The notes below the pieces were generated by a model. That model was not told where the DNA came from and did no database searches. It was given only the letters and a program-made list of their open reading frames with translations. Below are positions 8,725 to 17,236 of a DNA stretch of 64,000 nucleotides, piece by piece. Made by a program: the position numbers and the translations under genes. Within the stretch, counting starts at the first letter, position 1, and each line of letters begins with the position of its first letter. Source of the DNA: Hyphomicrobiales bacterium (GTDB lineage: Bacteria > Pseudomonadota > Alphaproteobacteria > Rhizobiales > Rhizobiaceae); contig UBQX01000031.1 of NCBI GenBank assembly GCA_900467685.1, positions 1-64,000 of the forward strand, written 5' to 3'.

Positions 8725-9288
8725 ATGACCTTGCCTAGAATCCTCGGCATAGCGGGCAGCACGAGCCGTCCGTCGAAGACCCGCGCTCTCGTTGCGCATA
8801 TCGTGGACGATGTCGCCCGCAAAACCGGTGCGTCCGGCAAGGTCAGCGACCTGACCGAAATCCTGCCGGAACTCGGCACGACGACCATGCGCTCCACGGC
8901 TCCGGAAAGACTGGAAGCCATGCTCTCTGCGATAGAAACTGCGGATGCGCTGGTATTCGGCAGCCCGATCTACAAGGGGTCCTATAGCGGCCTCTTCAAG
9001 CATCTCGTTGACCTCGTCGATCCGCTGGCTCTCGTCGGAAAGCCTGTCCTCATCTGCGCGACGGGCGGCGGGCAGCGGCATGCCCTCGCGGTCGAGCATC
9101 AGATGCGCCCGCTTTTCGGTTTCTTCAGCGCCGCCACGGTGCCCTCCGCTATCTACGTCTCTGAAGCGGATTTCGAAAACGGCGTGCTGACGGCCGGTCC
9201 CGTTCGCGAGCGCTGCGAGACTGCCGCCCGCCAATTGGCCGGCATGCTGGGCGCCATCATACCCGCACCGATATCCGCCACCCTCTGA
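8725..9288 (+). CDS. NAD(P)H-dependent FMN reductase (MsuE/SsuE-like)
   Basis: A 187-residue flavodoxin-fold reductase that would supply FMNH2 to the upstream monooxygenase. It begins MTLPRILGIAGSTSRPSKTR, the FMN phosphate-binding loop, and keeps ADALVFGSPIYKGSYSGLFKHLVDL and a glycine-rich CATGGGQRHALAV loop near residue 110. The reading frame stays open upstream to 8527, but the ATG at 8725 with GGAAG twelve bases before it matches the family start. It is the second gene of the plus-strand operon, 26 bases ahead of HyuA copy 2. Confidence 0.9.
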   Translation: MTLPRILGIAGSTSRPSKTRALVAHIVDDVARKTGASGKVSDLTEILPELGTTTMRSTAPERLEAMLSAIETADALVFGSPIYKGSYSGLFKHLVDLVDPLALVGKPVLICATGGGQRHALAVEHQMRPLFGFFSAATVPSAIYVSEADFENGVLTAGPVRERCETAARQLAGMLGAIIPAPISATL

Positions 9289-9314
9289 GAAGACCACATC
9301 GAAGGAGAAGAAGC

Positions 9315-10874
9315 ATGTTTCGTGTAGGTATCGACGTCGGCGGAACCAATACGGATGCGGTCATTATGTCCGACCGCACGGTGGTTGCGGGCGTGAAGGC
9401 GGCAACCACCGAAGACGTCATGTCCGGCGTCGTGGAGGCACTGGAAAGCGTGCTCGCAAAGGCCGGCATCGCGCGGGAACGGATCACCCATGTGATGATC
9501 GGCACCACGCATTTCACCAATGCCGTCATCGAGCGCAAGCATATCAGCCCGGTTGCGGCGATCCGCCTCGGCCTGCCGGCCACTGCCTGTCTGCCGCCGA
9601 TGGTCGACTGGCCGGCGGACCTGCGCGCGGCGACGGGCATGCATACCTACATGGTTCGCGGCGGTTATGAATTCGACGGGCGCGAGATCGCCACCCTCGA
9701 TCTGGACGAACTGGACCGCATTGCCGGCGACATGAAAGACAAGGGGTTGACTGCGGCGGCTATCACTTCCGTCTTCAGCCCCATCAACAGCAAGATGGAA
9801 CAGGCCGCACGCGATCGCCTGCTGCAGAAATGCCCGGGCGCCAAAGTCGTGTTGTCAAGTGATATCGGTCGCATCGGCCTCCTGGAGCGCGAGAGCGCCG
9901 CGATCATGAACGCCAGCCTGCTGACGCTCAGCGCCCGCACCGTCGATGCCTTTGCCGAGGCCCTGGCCGCCGCGGGCATCGCCTGCCCTTTCTTCATCAC
10001 CCAGAACGACGGGACGCTGATGGCGGCGGAAACAGTCAAGCGCTTTCCGGTCCTGACCTTTGCCTCCGGCCCCACCAATTCGATGCGCGGCGCAGCCTTT
10101 CTGACCGGCATCCGCGACGGCATCGTCGTGGACATCGGCGGAACGACGACGGATATCGGCGCGCTGCAGCACGGCTTTCCGCGGCAGGCGGCAACGGTAG
10201 TCGATATCGGCGGTGTCAGGACCAATTTCCGCATGCCGGACGTCTTCTCGATCGGCCTCGGCGGCGGCTCGCTGGTCCGGCAGTCGGATGACGGCCGCGT
10301 CACGGTCGGCCCGCAGTCCGTCGGCTACCGGATTTCGAAGGAAGCGCTGGTCTTCGGCGGCAGCGTGCTCACGGCAACCGACATTGCCGTCGCGCGCCGT
10401 GAAGCTTCGGTCGGGGACCGCAACGCTGTGACGTCGCTCGGGCCTGCACTTCTCGACGAGGCGCGTGTCGAAATGAACGCGATCCTCGAACGCGGCGTTG
10501 AGCGCAGCCGCATTTCGCCGGTCCCGATCCCGGTTATCGCGGTCGGCGGGGGATCGATCCTGATGCCGAGCCATATCGGCGACCTGCAGGTCGTGCGGCC
10601 CGAGAATTTCGCGGTCGCGAACGCGGTTGGTGCAGCGATCGCACAGGTCAGCGGGGAGATCGATCGTGTCTTCTCGCTCACCAACGGATTGACGCGCGAG
10701 ATATGCCTCAAGCAGGCGGAAGAGGAGGCGCGCGGCAAGGCGATCGCAGCCGGCGCCAAGCCGGAAACGGTAGAGGCGATCGAACGCGAGGACGTGCCAC
10801 TCGCCTATCTGCCCGGCAATGCCACCCGCATCCACGTCAAGGTTGTCGGCGAGATGGCCGGCACCGGCTTCTGA
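9315..10874 (+). CDS. Hydantoinase/oxoprolinase A family protein, copy 2
   Basis: A 519-residue paralogue of the protein at 4599, with the same landmarks: FRVGIDVGGTNTDAVIMSDR, MIGTTHFTNAVIERKH, FFITQNDGTLMAAETVKRF, DIGGTTTDIGAL and AVGGGSILMPSHIGDLQ. ATP-dependent ring opening of a cyclic amide or ureide is the family expectation; the substrate is not known. It is preceded by a good ribosome-binding site (GAAGGAGAAGAAGC). Here HyuA comes before its DUF917 partner, the reverse of module 1, with a 38-base gap instead of an overlap. Confidence 0.92.
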   Translation: MFRVGIDVGGTNTDAVIMSDRTVVAGVKAATTEDVMSGVVEALESVLAKAGIARERITHVMIGTTHFTNAVIERKHISPVAAIRLGLPATACLPPMVDWPADLRAATGMHTYMVRGGYEFDGREIATLDLDELDRIAGDMKDKGLTAAAITSVFSPINSKMEQAARDRLLQKCPGAKVVLSSDIGRIGLLERESAAIMNASLLTLSARTVDAFAEALAAAGIACPFFITQNDGTLMAAETVKRFPVLTFASGPTNSMRGAAFLTGIRDGIVVDIGGTTTDIGALQHGFPRQAATVVDIGGVRTNFRMPDVFSIGLGGGSLVRQSDDGRVTVGPQSVGYRISKEALVFGGSVLTATDIAVARREASVGDRNAVTSLGPALLDEARVEMNAILERGVERSRISPVPIPVIAVGGGSILMPSHIGDLQVVRPENFAVANAVGAAIAQVSGEIDRVFSLTNGLTREICLKQAEEEARGKAIAAGAKPETVEAIEREDVPLAYLPGNATRIHVKVVGEMAGTGF

Positions 10875-10912
10875 AACAGACCAGTTCACGCTCACGCAGG
10901 AGATAGCATCCT

Positions 10913-11998
10913 ATGTCATCCTTCTCGGTCGGAAGCCGCGATATGGAAGCGATCGCGCTCGGCGGCGCATTCATGGGAACGGGCGGTGGCGGCGACCCTT
11001 ACATCGGCAAGCTGATGGCGCAGGCCGCAATCACCGAGCACGGCCCTGTCACCGTCATCGATGTCGACGATATCGCCGACGACGCCCTCTGTGTACCAGT
11101 CTGCATGATGGGCGCGCCGACCGTCATGCTGGAAAAGCTGCCTAACGGCCAGGAAGCCCATCAGGCGCTCCAGAAGCTCGAAGCCTATCTCGGCCGGCGC
11201 GCTGACGTGCTGGTCTGCATAGAGGCCGGCGGGTTGAATTCGACCATTCCCTTCGCGGTCGCGGCGGCGACCGGTCTGCCGCTCGTTGACGGCGACGGCA
11301 TGGGCCGCGCCTTTCCGGAGCTGCAGATGGTTTCCTTCACGATGTTCGATATCCCTGCGACGCCGATGGTCATCGCCGATGAGAAGGGCAATAGTTCGGT
11401 CATCAACGCCATATCGAACCGCTGGACCGAGCGGCTGGCACGTTGCCAGACTGTCGAAATGGGAGGTGCGGCCTTGGTCGCCCTTTATCCGATGAGCGGG
11501 GCGCAATTGAAGCGTGGCCTGCTCCGCCGCACGGTTTCGCTCCTGAAAGAGATTGGCGAGACCATCGCATGCGAGCGCAAGGCGAACCGCAATCCAGCCG
11601 ATACGCTGACGAGCCGGCTGAACGGCCGAAAGCTCTTCACCGGCCGCGTGGTCGATATCGACCGCCGGACAGTCGGCGGTTTTGCGCGCGGCAAGGCGAC
11701 CTTCAAGGGCATGGATGCAAGTATCGGTAAGACTTTCACCGTCGATTTCCAGAACGAATTCCTGGTCGCATCGGATGAGAACGGCGCGCTGCTTGCAACG
11801 ACGCCGGACCTGATCTGCGCCCTCGATGCCGACGGCGGCCTGCCGGTGACAACGGAACAACTGCGTTACGGCCTTGCGGTCACCATGCTCGGCATTCCCT
11901 GCGCGGGCTTCTGGGCAACGGATGCAGGCATAGAACTCGTCGGCCCGGGCTACTTCGGTTACGAGCACGCCTATGTGCCGCTGCGCCAATTGACCTAA
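10913..11998 (+). CDS. DUF917 family protein, copy 2
   Basis: A 361-residue paralogue of the protein at 3526. It has the glycine loop MGTGGGGDPYIGK (about 21-33), VCMMGAPTVMLEKLP, VCIEAGGLNSTIPFAVAAAT and DGDGMGRAFPELQM. It closes the monooxygenase-reductase-HyuA operon; AGGAGAT lies upstream of its ATG. The two DUF917 copies are clearly diverged (for example MSVEIGGGNA against VCIEAGGLNS), which fits successive steps or different substrates better than a recent duplication. Function is inferred from family and neighbourhood only. Confidence 0.9.
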   Translation: MSSFSVGSRDMEAIALGGAFMGTGGGGDPYIGKLMAQAAITEHGPVTVIDVDDIADDALCVPVCMMGAPTVMLEKLPNGQEAHQALQKLEAYLGRRADVLVCIEAGGLNSTIPFAVAAATGLPLVDGDGMGRAFPELQMVSFTMFDIPATPMVIADEKGNSSVINAISNRWTERLARCQTVEMGGAALVALYPMSGAQLKRGLLRRTVSLLKEIGETIACERKANRNPADTLTSRLNGRKLFTGRVVDIDRRTVGGFARGKATFKGMDASIGKTFTVDFQNEFLVASDENGALLATTPDLICALDADGGLPVTTEQLRYGLAVTMLGIPCAGFWATDAGIELVGPGYFGYEHAYVPLRQLT

Positions 11999-12000
11999 TA

Positions 12001-12449
12001 GGTCTTAACATGTACGCGCGACGACAGCCTTAGGTCAAAGTTGAGCACGCGCCAGCTAGTCGCGGGGGCGGCACGTTAAAAGACCTTCTATTAAGCCTGT
12101 TAATCTTATTACTTTTTGCTCTTGAAGGGTATCGAACTCTCGACCTGGATAAATCAAAGCAGGAAATACAATGACTTCGCATTGTCTTTCACGGCTAAGG
12201 CATTGGCATGGCAGTGCATTTGGCGCAGGCGTGGGAGCAACCGTTAGAAGCGCTCCACCAGCACGTTTGCGGCTCCGTTTTCGGCGCCGCAGTTCCCGGT
12301 TCTTTGGGCATCGTGATTGAAGTCTCGCTGAGCGACCCGGCCAGCTATCAGGACAGGCATGCGCGCCGATACATTGGTCACTGCTGACATTCCAGAAGGA
12401 ACAAAAGCCACAGGCGAAGAGCCTCACTCCTGCTTTTAATGGACAGAAT
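12001..12449. other. Intergenic stretch, no gene recognised
   Basis: About 450 bases after the end of the catabolic operon with no credible reading frame. At 12118-12145 a segment (GCTCTTGAAGGGTATCGAAC followed by TCTCGACC) matches 21 of 28 bases of another at 31012-31039 in the same orientation and looks loosely like a tRNA 3' end on the minus strand. This may be a remnant of an integration boundary. Confidence 0.5.
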
Positions 12450-12707
12450 TCAACCGTCGCGGCCGTACTCGAGTTCGGTGATCGCATCCTCAAGTTTTGC
12501 AAGCTGTCGGGCGATAGCTTCTTCCGAAGGCGGGGGGTCGATTTCTGCAAGACGTCGCAGTACGGCTTCGCGGGCTCTTGCGTAGACCATCATCCTTGCC
12601 TCTTGTGTGTCCGAAGCAAGATTCTCGACAGTGGGCCTAAGGATTGCAAGAAACGCGTTCAAGGCAACTCCGGCAGCACCCGAACACGATACTTGGCGGG
12701 CGCTCAA
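12450..12707 (-). pseudogene. C-terminal remnant of a small helical protein
   Basis: The frame encodes FLAILRPTVENLASDTQEAR, then MMVYARAREAVLRRLAEIDP and EEAIARQLAKLEDAITELEY. This resembles a short helical module often seen at the ends of alphaproteobacterial proteins (a VYDRAR...L...DPP...E....LE.AI..VE pattern). No ATG or good ribosome-binding site precedes the conserved part; only TTG codons are available and the first residues look like random translation. I read it as a 5'-truncated remnant in a region full of insertion scars. Function unknown. Confidence 0.45.
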
Positions 12708-12938
12708 GTATAGCGTACCGGACCATAGTTACCAAAAAGTCTCCAGAGGAGGCCGCGCACTGGAGTGGGCAATGGGTTGGTCGGCTGAAGACAGCGAGAC
12801 ACGACGCCATCGGCTGCGCCTGCACGCTGCTTCTGCCGAAGGACCGATCTCCTGTCCGCACTTGCAGTCCGGGACTTGCGATCCATCTCTTCGTCCAAGC
12901 CATCGGGATAGCAACCTATGATCCTGAAAGCAGCTTTT

Positions 12939-13817
12939 TTATCCCCACAGGCGCAATAGCTCCGATGGTGCGGAGATGGTAGCTTCGACGACATAGGGAT
13001 CCGAGCCCCTTGCCGCCGCTCTTTTGGTGACAGGCAGTCCATGACCGAGATGGTCTATCGAGTAGAAGGCCAAGCTCCGGCCGTCCGAAGCCCGCCATCG
13101 CTGCAGTCTCCCCCACGTCTTCTGGTCCTGGACAAACCGATCCTTCGGGATGTCCATGACCTCGAGCCATTGGTCAACGCAGGCTTGCGCGTTCGACGGA
13201 TTTAACGTGCGATCCTGATTTCCCGGCCAGATCGTGATCGCAGGCCATGACGAAGTATCCGGTGAGATGTCCTTGACGGGCTGCCCCCAACCACCCAACG
13301 GCCGGTGAGCCCCGGACTTCATCGCCCGAAGAGCCGACATCGCGTCACGAGATGAGCCAAATGGCATTCCGGCAACCATTGCGACGCCGGCGAACAGGTT
13401 AGGATAGTTCGCAACAACGGAGGCAGTCATTGCACCGCCGGCTGAAAGGCCGGCAATGAAGATGCGCGATCGATCCACTCGATACCGACGGCATGCTTCC
13501 TCGATCATCTGTACGATCGACAACACCTCGCCCCGGTCACGCGCTACCGCACTCGGACGAAACCAGTTGAAGCATCCATGCGAATTGTTGGCCCTGGTCT
13601 GCTCTGGGTAAAGAAGAACAACGCCTCGCCTACCGGCGAGCTCGGAAAAACCGGACGCGGCATCAAAGCTCTCGGGAGTCTGTAGACATCCGTGCAGCAG
13701 GACGACCAATGCGGGGTTCTTAGGCAAACCGCGGGAGGGAACTGCAACCTTCATCACAAGCCGTCCAGGATTGCTGCCGAAACCTGTAACTTCGGTAAGC
13801 GAGAAACTCTTGGTCAC
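12939..13817 (-). CDS. PHB depolymerase-family esterase (N-terminus frameshifted)
   Basis: An alpha/beta-hydrolase of the type-1 PHB depolymerase family, 292 residues as read. It has the oxyanion motif LVVLLHGCLQTPESF, the lipase box GLSAGGAMTA (nucleophile Ser), PEQTRANNSHGCFNWF, the acidic region ITIWPGNQDRTLNPSNA and the catalytic His segment IDHLGHGLPV. The visible start is GTG at 13817. An upstream frame (13814-13939) encodes a lysine-rich segment (VLKAQKRLAKLVEKAGKPRS) like the N-terminus of homologues, but one base out of phase, ending in a TGA that overlaps this GTG. A frameshift is therefore likely, and the IS6 element cuts the gene just upstream. It may still yield a shortened enzyme. 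Confidence 0.75.
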   Translation of the reverse strand: MTKSFSLTEVTGFGSNPGRLVMKVAVPSRGLPKNPALVVLLHGCLQTPESFDAASGFSELAGRRGVVLLYPEQTRANNSHGCFNWFRPSAVARDRGEVLSIVQMIEEACRRYRVDRSRIFIAGLSAGGAMTASVVANYPNLFAGVAMVAGMPFGSSRDAMSALRAMKSGAHRPLGGWGQPVKDISPDTSSWPAITIWPGNQDRTLNPSNAQACVDQWLEVMDIPKDRFVQDQKTWGRLQRWRASDGRSLAFYSIDHLGHGLPVTKRAAARGSDPYVVEATISAPSELLRLWG

Positions 13818-13939
13818 TGCCCTGCTTTTGAGCCCGTCGGCCTTTGGCTCCTGGGCTTACCCGCCTTCTCAACAAGCTTCGCAAGCCTTTTCTGGGCCTT
13901 CAAGACTCGCAGCAGAGGGTTTCCGAAGCCGAACTTCAC
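13814..13939 (-). pseudogene. Frameshifted N-terminal piece of the esterase gene
   Basis: GTG-initiated, 41 residues, basic (NPLLRVLKAQKRLAKLVEKA). It fits the basic leader of PHB-depolymerase-family esterases and lies directly upstream in the neighbouring frame (stop TGA 13816-13814, overlapping the GTG at 13817). It begins 20 bases from the IS6 left end, so the original start is probably lost. Confidence 0.5.
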
Positions 13940-13958
13940 GTGAGCGATCTGTTCTGAC

Positions 13959-14765
13959 GGTGATGTCACGTTGTTTCACCGAAGCCAGACGAGGCGTCTG
14001 CCAGCGAACTTATGCAGTTGCGCCGGTCACAGCTTCCCACTGGGCCATTGCGCGGATCCGATGAATGTGGGTGGCGAGGGCGGTACGTTTCTGATGCGGC
14101 GGCACGAAGAGATTTCTGATCGCTGAAAAGACCGAGATAAAACGTTGCAAGCCGCCGACGGATCGGAAGCCCTGCATCACCCGTTCTCGTTTTCGCAGCG
14201 GTAGGTGAGAATTTTCCGCGCGATTGTTCAGGCCCTTGTGCGATCGGTGTTCGACGCCGGGCATCACATCCCGTCTTGCCGCTCCGTATGAGCGCAGCTT
14301 GTCTGTGACGATGCGCCTTGGCGTCAGGCCTTGCTTCTTCAACAGCCTGACCAGCAATCGCTTGGCAGCCTTGGTATCGCGGCGGCCCTGGACGATCTCG
14401 TCGAGAACGTGACCGTTCTGGTCAACGGCACGCCAAAGCCAATGCTTTCGTCCGCCGATGGAAATCACGACCTCGTCCAGATGCCACATATCCTTGCGCG
14501 ACGGCTTCTTTCTGCGCAACTGCCTGGCGTAAGTTGCCCCGAATTTACAGCCCCATCGCCGTATCGTTTCGTAAGACACGACGATACCGCGCTCCAGAAG
14601 CATTTCCTCGACCAGCCGCAGGCTCAAAGGAAACCGGAAATACAACCACACCGCATGGGCGATGATCTGTGGCGGAAATCGGTGGTTTTTGTAACTGATC
14701 ATCGGCGAGCTCATCCCAGCCCAATTATCCGCCAACCGTTGAGCCACCAACAACGTGACATCGCC
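13959..14765 (-). mobile_element. IS6-family insertion sequence (807 bp)
   Basis: The ends are imperfect inverted repeats: GGTGATGTCACGTTGTT (13959-13975) against the reverse complement of 14749-14765, GGCGATGTCACGTTGTT, one mismatch in 17. The GG terminus and about 800-base length fit the IS6 family. The flanking octamers (GTTCTGAC on the left, CCCCAGGC on the right) do not match, so there is no 8-base target duplication. The element therefore probably marks a recombination joint: a broken esterase lies on one side and a broken metallophosphoesterase on the other. Confidence 0.85.
14010..14714 (-). CDS. IS6-family DDE transposase
   Basis: Transposase of the element above, 234 residues from the ATG at 14714 (MSSPMISYKNHRFPPQII); the frame stays open to 14795, but that part lies outside the inverted repeat. 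It has the N-terminal helix-turn-helix (RGIVVSYETIRRWGCKFG) and a DDE catalytic core: Asp in WHLDEVVISIGG, Asp in RIVTDKLRSYGAA, Glu in NNRAENSHLPLRKRER. The frame is intact to its stop, so the element could be active. Confidence 0.9.
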   Translation of the reverse strand: MSSPMISYKNHRFPPQIIAHAVWLYFRFPLSLRLVEEMLLERGIVVSYETIRRWGCKFGATYARQLRRKKPSRKDMWHLDEVVISIGGRKHWLWRAVDQNGHVLDEIVQGRRDTKAAKRLLVRLLKKQGLTPRRIVTDKLRSYGAARRDVMPGVEHRSHKGLNNRAENSHLPLRKRERVMQGFRSVGGLQRFISVFSAIRNLFVPPHQKRTALATHIHRIRAMAQWEAVTGATA

Positions 14766-14770
14766 CCCCA

Positions 14771-15606
14771 GGCATCCGCTACGGGCTCGGAACAATCGCC
14801 TTCTGCCTTTCAGCGTTCGCCGTTTATCAGGCTACGCGCATACCGCCATTGAAAGGATGTCGGGATCACCATCCCCGAGCTGCCTGCTGGCTTCGAAGGA
14901 TATCGACTGGTGCAACTCACCGACCTCCACCTCAGCCGCCTTTTTCCGGCGTTCTGGGTAGAAGAGGTGGTGAGACGCACGAACGAACTGGATGCCGATC
15001 TCATCGTGATGACCGGCGATCTGATCGATGGCGATCTCCAACGTCGGCAGGAAGACGTACGGCCTATGGCGGGCTGCGCGCACGCGACGCGGTGTATGCC
15101 ACGCCGGGCAATCATGAATATTTCTTCGCTTACGACGAATGGATGAATGAATATACGCGTCTGGATATGCGTACGCTTCTCAACGCCCACACGGTCATCC
15201 GTCGCGGCGATGAAGCTCTCGTCATTGCCGGTGTTACTGACCTTACCGCCGTCCGCACCGGCGCGACGCCGCCCGATGTAAAGGCGGCGATTGCCGGGGC
15301 GCCGTCGGGCGCGCCCATCTATTGCTCGACCACCAGCCAAAGCTTGCTGCTGGCGCCGCTGCCGCAGGCGTCGCGCTGCAGCTTTCCGGACATACCCATG
15401 GCGGCATGGTGACGGGTCACGACCGCATCGTTGCCCGCGCCAATAACGGTTTCGTCTCCGGCCTTTACCAGGTCGGATCCATGAAGCTCTACGTGAACAA
15501 CGGAACAGCTTTGTGGCCGGGTTTTGCATTGCACATCGGCACGCTTCCAGAGCTGACCCGCATCACCTTGCGCCGAGTGAGAACACCACAGGCTTCGTCG
15601 CCTTAA
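14771..15606 (+). pseudogene. Metallophosphoesterase gene broken by three frameshifts
   Basis: Fragments of one calcineurin-like membrane metallophosphoesterase appear in order across three frames: a membrane anchor GTIAFCLSAFAVYQATRIPP; then VQLTDLHLSRLFPAFW and IVMTGDLIDGDL; then AVYATPGNHEYFFAYDEW; then LQLSGHTHGGMVTGHD through GTALWPGFALHIG. The metal-binding motifs (DLH, GD, GNHE, GHTHGG) are each intact, but frame changes near 14853, 15055 and 15330 make it non-functional. The 5' end is cut six bases from the IS6 right end. Confidence 0.85.
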
Positions 15607-15725
15607 AATTAATCAGGCTAGAGTTTGTCAGTTTTAGTTTGAAGCATATCATGCATCCTTGGGATAGTTAGAGCATTCGTGGAGGCTGAAAGCCTTCAGG
15701 AGTTCTCCAACGCGTCTCCACGTGT

Positions 15726-16085
15726 TTATATAGTTCTCTCATCCGCCTTTCTGACGAGTGTCTTGAACTTGGCAAGCCTCGTGTCTATGGGATTAAGGTC
15801 GGGGCTGTATCACGGCAGGAATAAGGGGTGCGTTGGTACCAGCCGCAAGTACGCGTCACCTTTGGGTGGCGCAGGTCTGGCCGACGAAGAACAAACTGTC
15901 CGGATCAAGCTGATGTTGATGGGCCTTTTATCGCATTTAGGGACCGGGCCACCTTCGGATGGTTCTTCTCGCTTGCCACCAGTGTTTTTTGTGAAGATCT
16001 TGCCCACACTGCGCAGGACGCGCCAGACGGTGTCGTAAGACACTTTAATCCCTGCTGACTTCAGTGCGCACTCAGCCTTGCCCAA
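15726..16085 (-). pseudogene. IS630-family transposase remnant
   Basis: A single frame carries an IS630-like helix-turn-helix end (AGIKVSYDTVWRVLRSVGKI), a large internal deletion, and then, after an in-frame TGA, the C-terminal block YSPDLNPIDTRLAKFKTLVR. The usual final catalytic Glu (LNPIE) is Asp here. The middle of the catalytic domain is missing. Its start overlaps the end of the Gfo/Idh/MocA gene at 16061, whose last few codons come from the insertion. Confidence 0.8.
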
Positions 16086-17224
16086 GACCCGGTTCGGCTG
16101 GATTCGACTGCAGCCTCGATGAAGGCCAACCCGACAATGCCCTCACGGATGCCGGGATAGACAACCTCAACTCCGGGCAGGATTCCCAATCGGGCAGCGA
16201 CTATTGCATCCGCCGCCTCCCGGTAGATATTCGCAAAACCTTCCAGATAACCTTCCGGATGGCCGGACGGCACACGGCTCACACGGTTGGCAGCAGGTCC
16301 CGCGCCGGCACCGTTCCGGGTGATAAGCCGCTTGGGTTCACCATAGGGCGTGAACCAGAGCTGGTCGATGGCGCCGTGATGCCATTCAAGCCCACCCTTC
16401 TCGCCGTAGACACGCAGCGAGATGGCGTTTTCGTTGCCGACGGCGATCTGGCTCGCCCACAACATGCCCTTCGCGCCGCTTGCATAACGCAGCAATATGT
16501 TGGCGCTGTCGTCGAGAGCCCTGCCCGGCACGAAGGACGTCAGGTCCGCATAAAGACGATCAGGCGTCTCGCCGGTGACGAAGGCTGCGGCGTTGAACGC
16601 GTGCGTTCCGATATCGCCGATCGCGCCGCCTGCCCCTGATCGGGCGGGATCGGTGCGCCATTCCGCACCCTTGGCGCCCGTCGTCTCGACCGCTTCCGTC
16701 AGCCAGTCCTGCGCATATTCCGCCTGCACGTGGCGCAGCTTGCCGATCATCCCCGCGGCGATCATCTCGCGCATCTGCCGCAGCATCGGGTAGCCGGTAT
16801 AATTATGAGTGAGGATAAAGAGCCTGCCGGACCGTTCGATGATGCCGGCCAGTTCCTTTGCCTCGGCAAGCGTCGTCGTCACAGGTTTGTCGCAGATGAC
16901 GTGGATACCCGCTTCGAGGAAGGCGCGGCACGGGCCGAAGTGGAGATGGTTCGGCGTGACGATCGCAACCACCTCTATCCCGTCAGGCCTTGCGGCCTCG
17001 GCTTTCGCCATGGCGTCGAAACCGGAATAGGAGCGGTCGTCCGCAATGCCGAGGTCCTGCGCGGAGGCCCTCGAACGCTGGGCATCGGAGGAAAAAACGC
17101 CGGCGACAAGTTCGTAGCGGTCATCGAGCCGTGCCGCGATCCGGTGAACGCCGCCGATAAAGGCGCCCTGCCCGCCGCCCACCATGCCGAGGCGGATCCG
17201 GCGGCCGAAATTCTTCTGTGTCAT
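16061..17224 (-). CDS. Gfo/Idh/MocA-family oxidoreductase, copy A
   Basis: A 387-residue NAD(P)-dependent sugar or cyclitol dehydrogenase. The Rossmann start is RIRLGMVGGGQGAFIGGVHR, followed by the family signature HVICDKPVTTTLAEAKEL with the catalytic Lys in CDKP, and GGAIGDIGTHAFNAAAFVTG in the C-terminal domain (His of the active site). It is the last gene of the sugar-acid operon, 12 bases after the TIM-barrel isomerase. Its final residues (SWARLSAH) run into the IS630 remnant, so the natural C-terminus has been replaced by a few residues; the catalytic parts are intact. Confidence 0.9.
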   Translation of the reverse strand: MTQKNFGRRIRLGMVGGGQGAFIGGVHRIAARLDDRYELVAGVFSSDAQRSRASAQDLGIADDRSYSGFDAMAKAEAARPDGIEVVAIVTPNHLHFGPCRAFLEAGIHVICDKPVTTTLAEAKELAGIIERSGRLFILTHNYTGYPMLRQMREMIAAGMIGKLRHVQAEYAQDWLTEAVETTGAKGAEWRTDPARSGAGGAIGDIGTHAFNAAAFVTGETPDRLYADLTSFVPGRALDDSANILLRYASGAKGMLWASQIAVGNENAISLRVYGEKGGLEWHHGAIDQLWFTPYGEPKRLITRNGAGAGPAANRVSRVPSGHPEGYLEGFANIYREAADAIVAARLGILPGVEVVYPGIREGIVGLAFIEAAVESSRTGSWARLSAH

Positions 17225-17236
17225 CGATATGACCCC

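Noticed and set aside
12118-12145. tRNA gene on the minus strand
   Set aside because: Only the last part looks tRNA-like; the T-stem does not pair and no D-arm or anticodon arm can be drawn. Kept only as a possible integration scar.
12607-12982. Overlapping short frames on both strands between the small remnant and the esterase gene
   Set aside because: No recognisable motif, no ribosome-binding site, mutually overlapping; treated as non-coding scar sequence.
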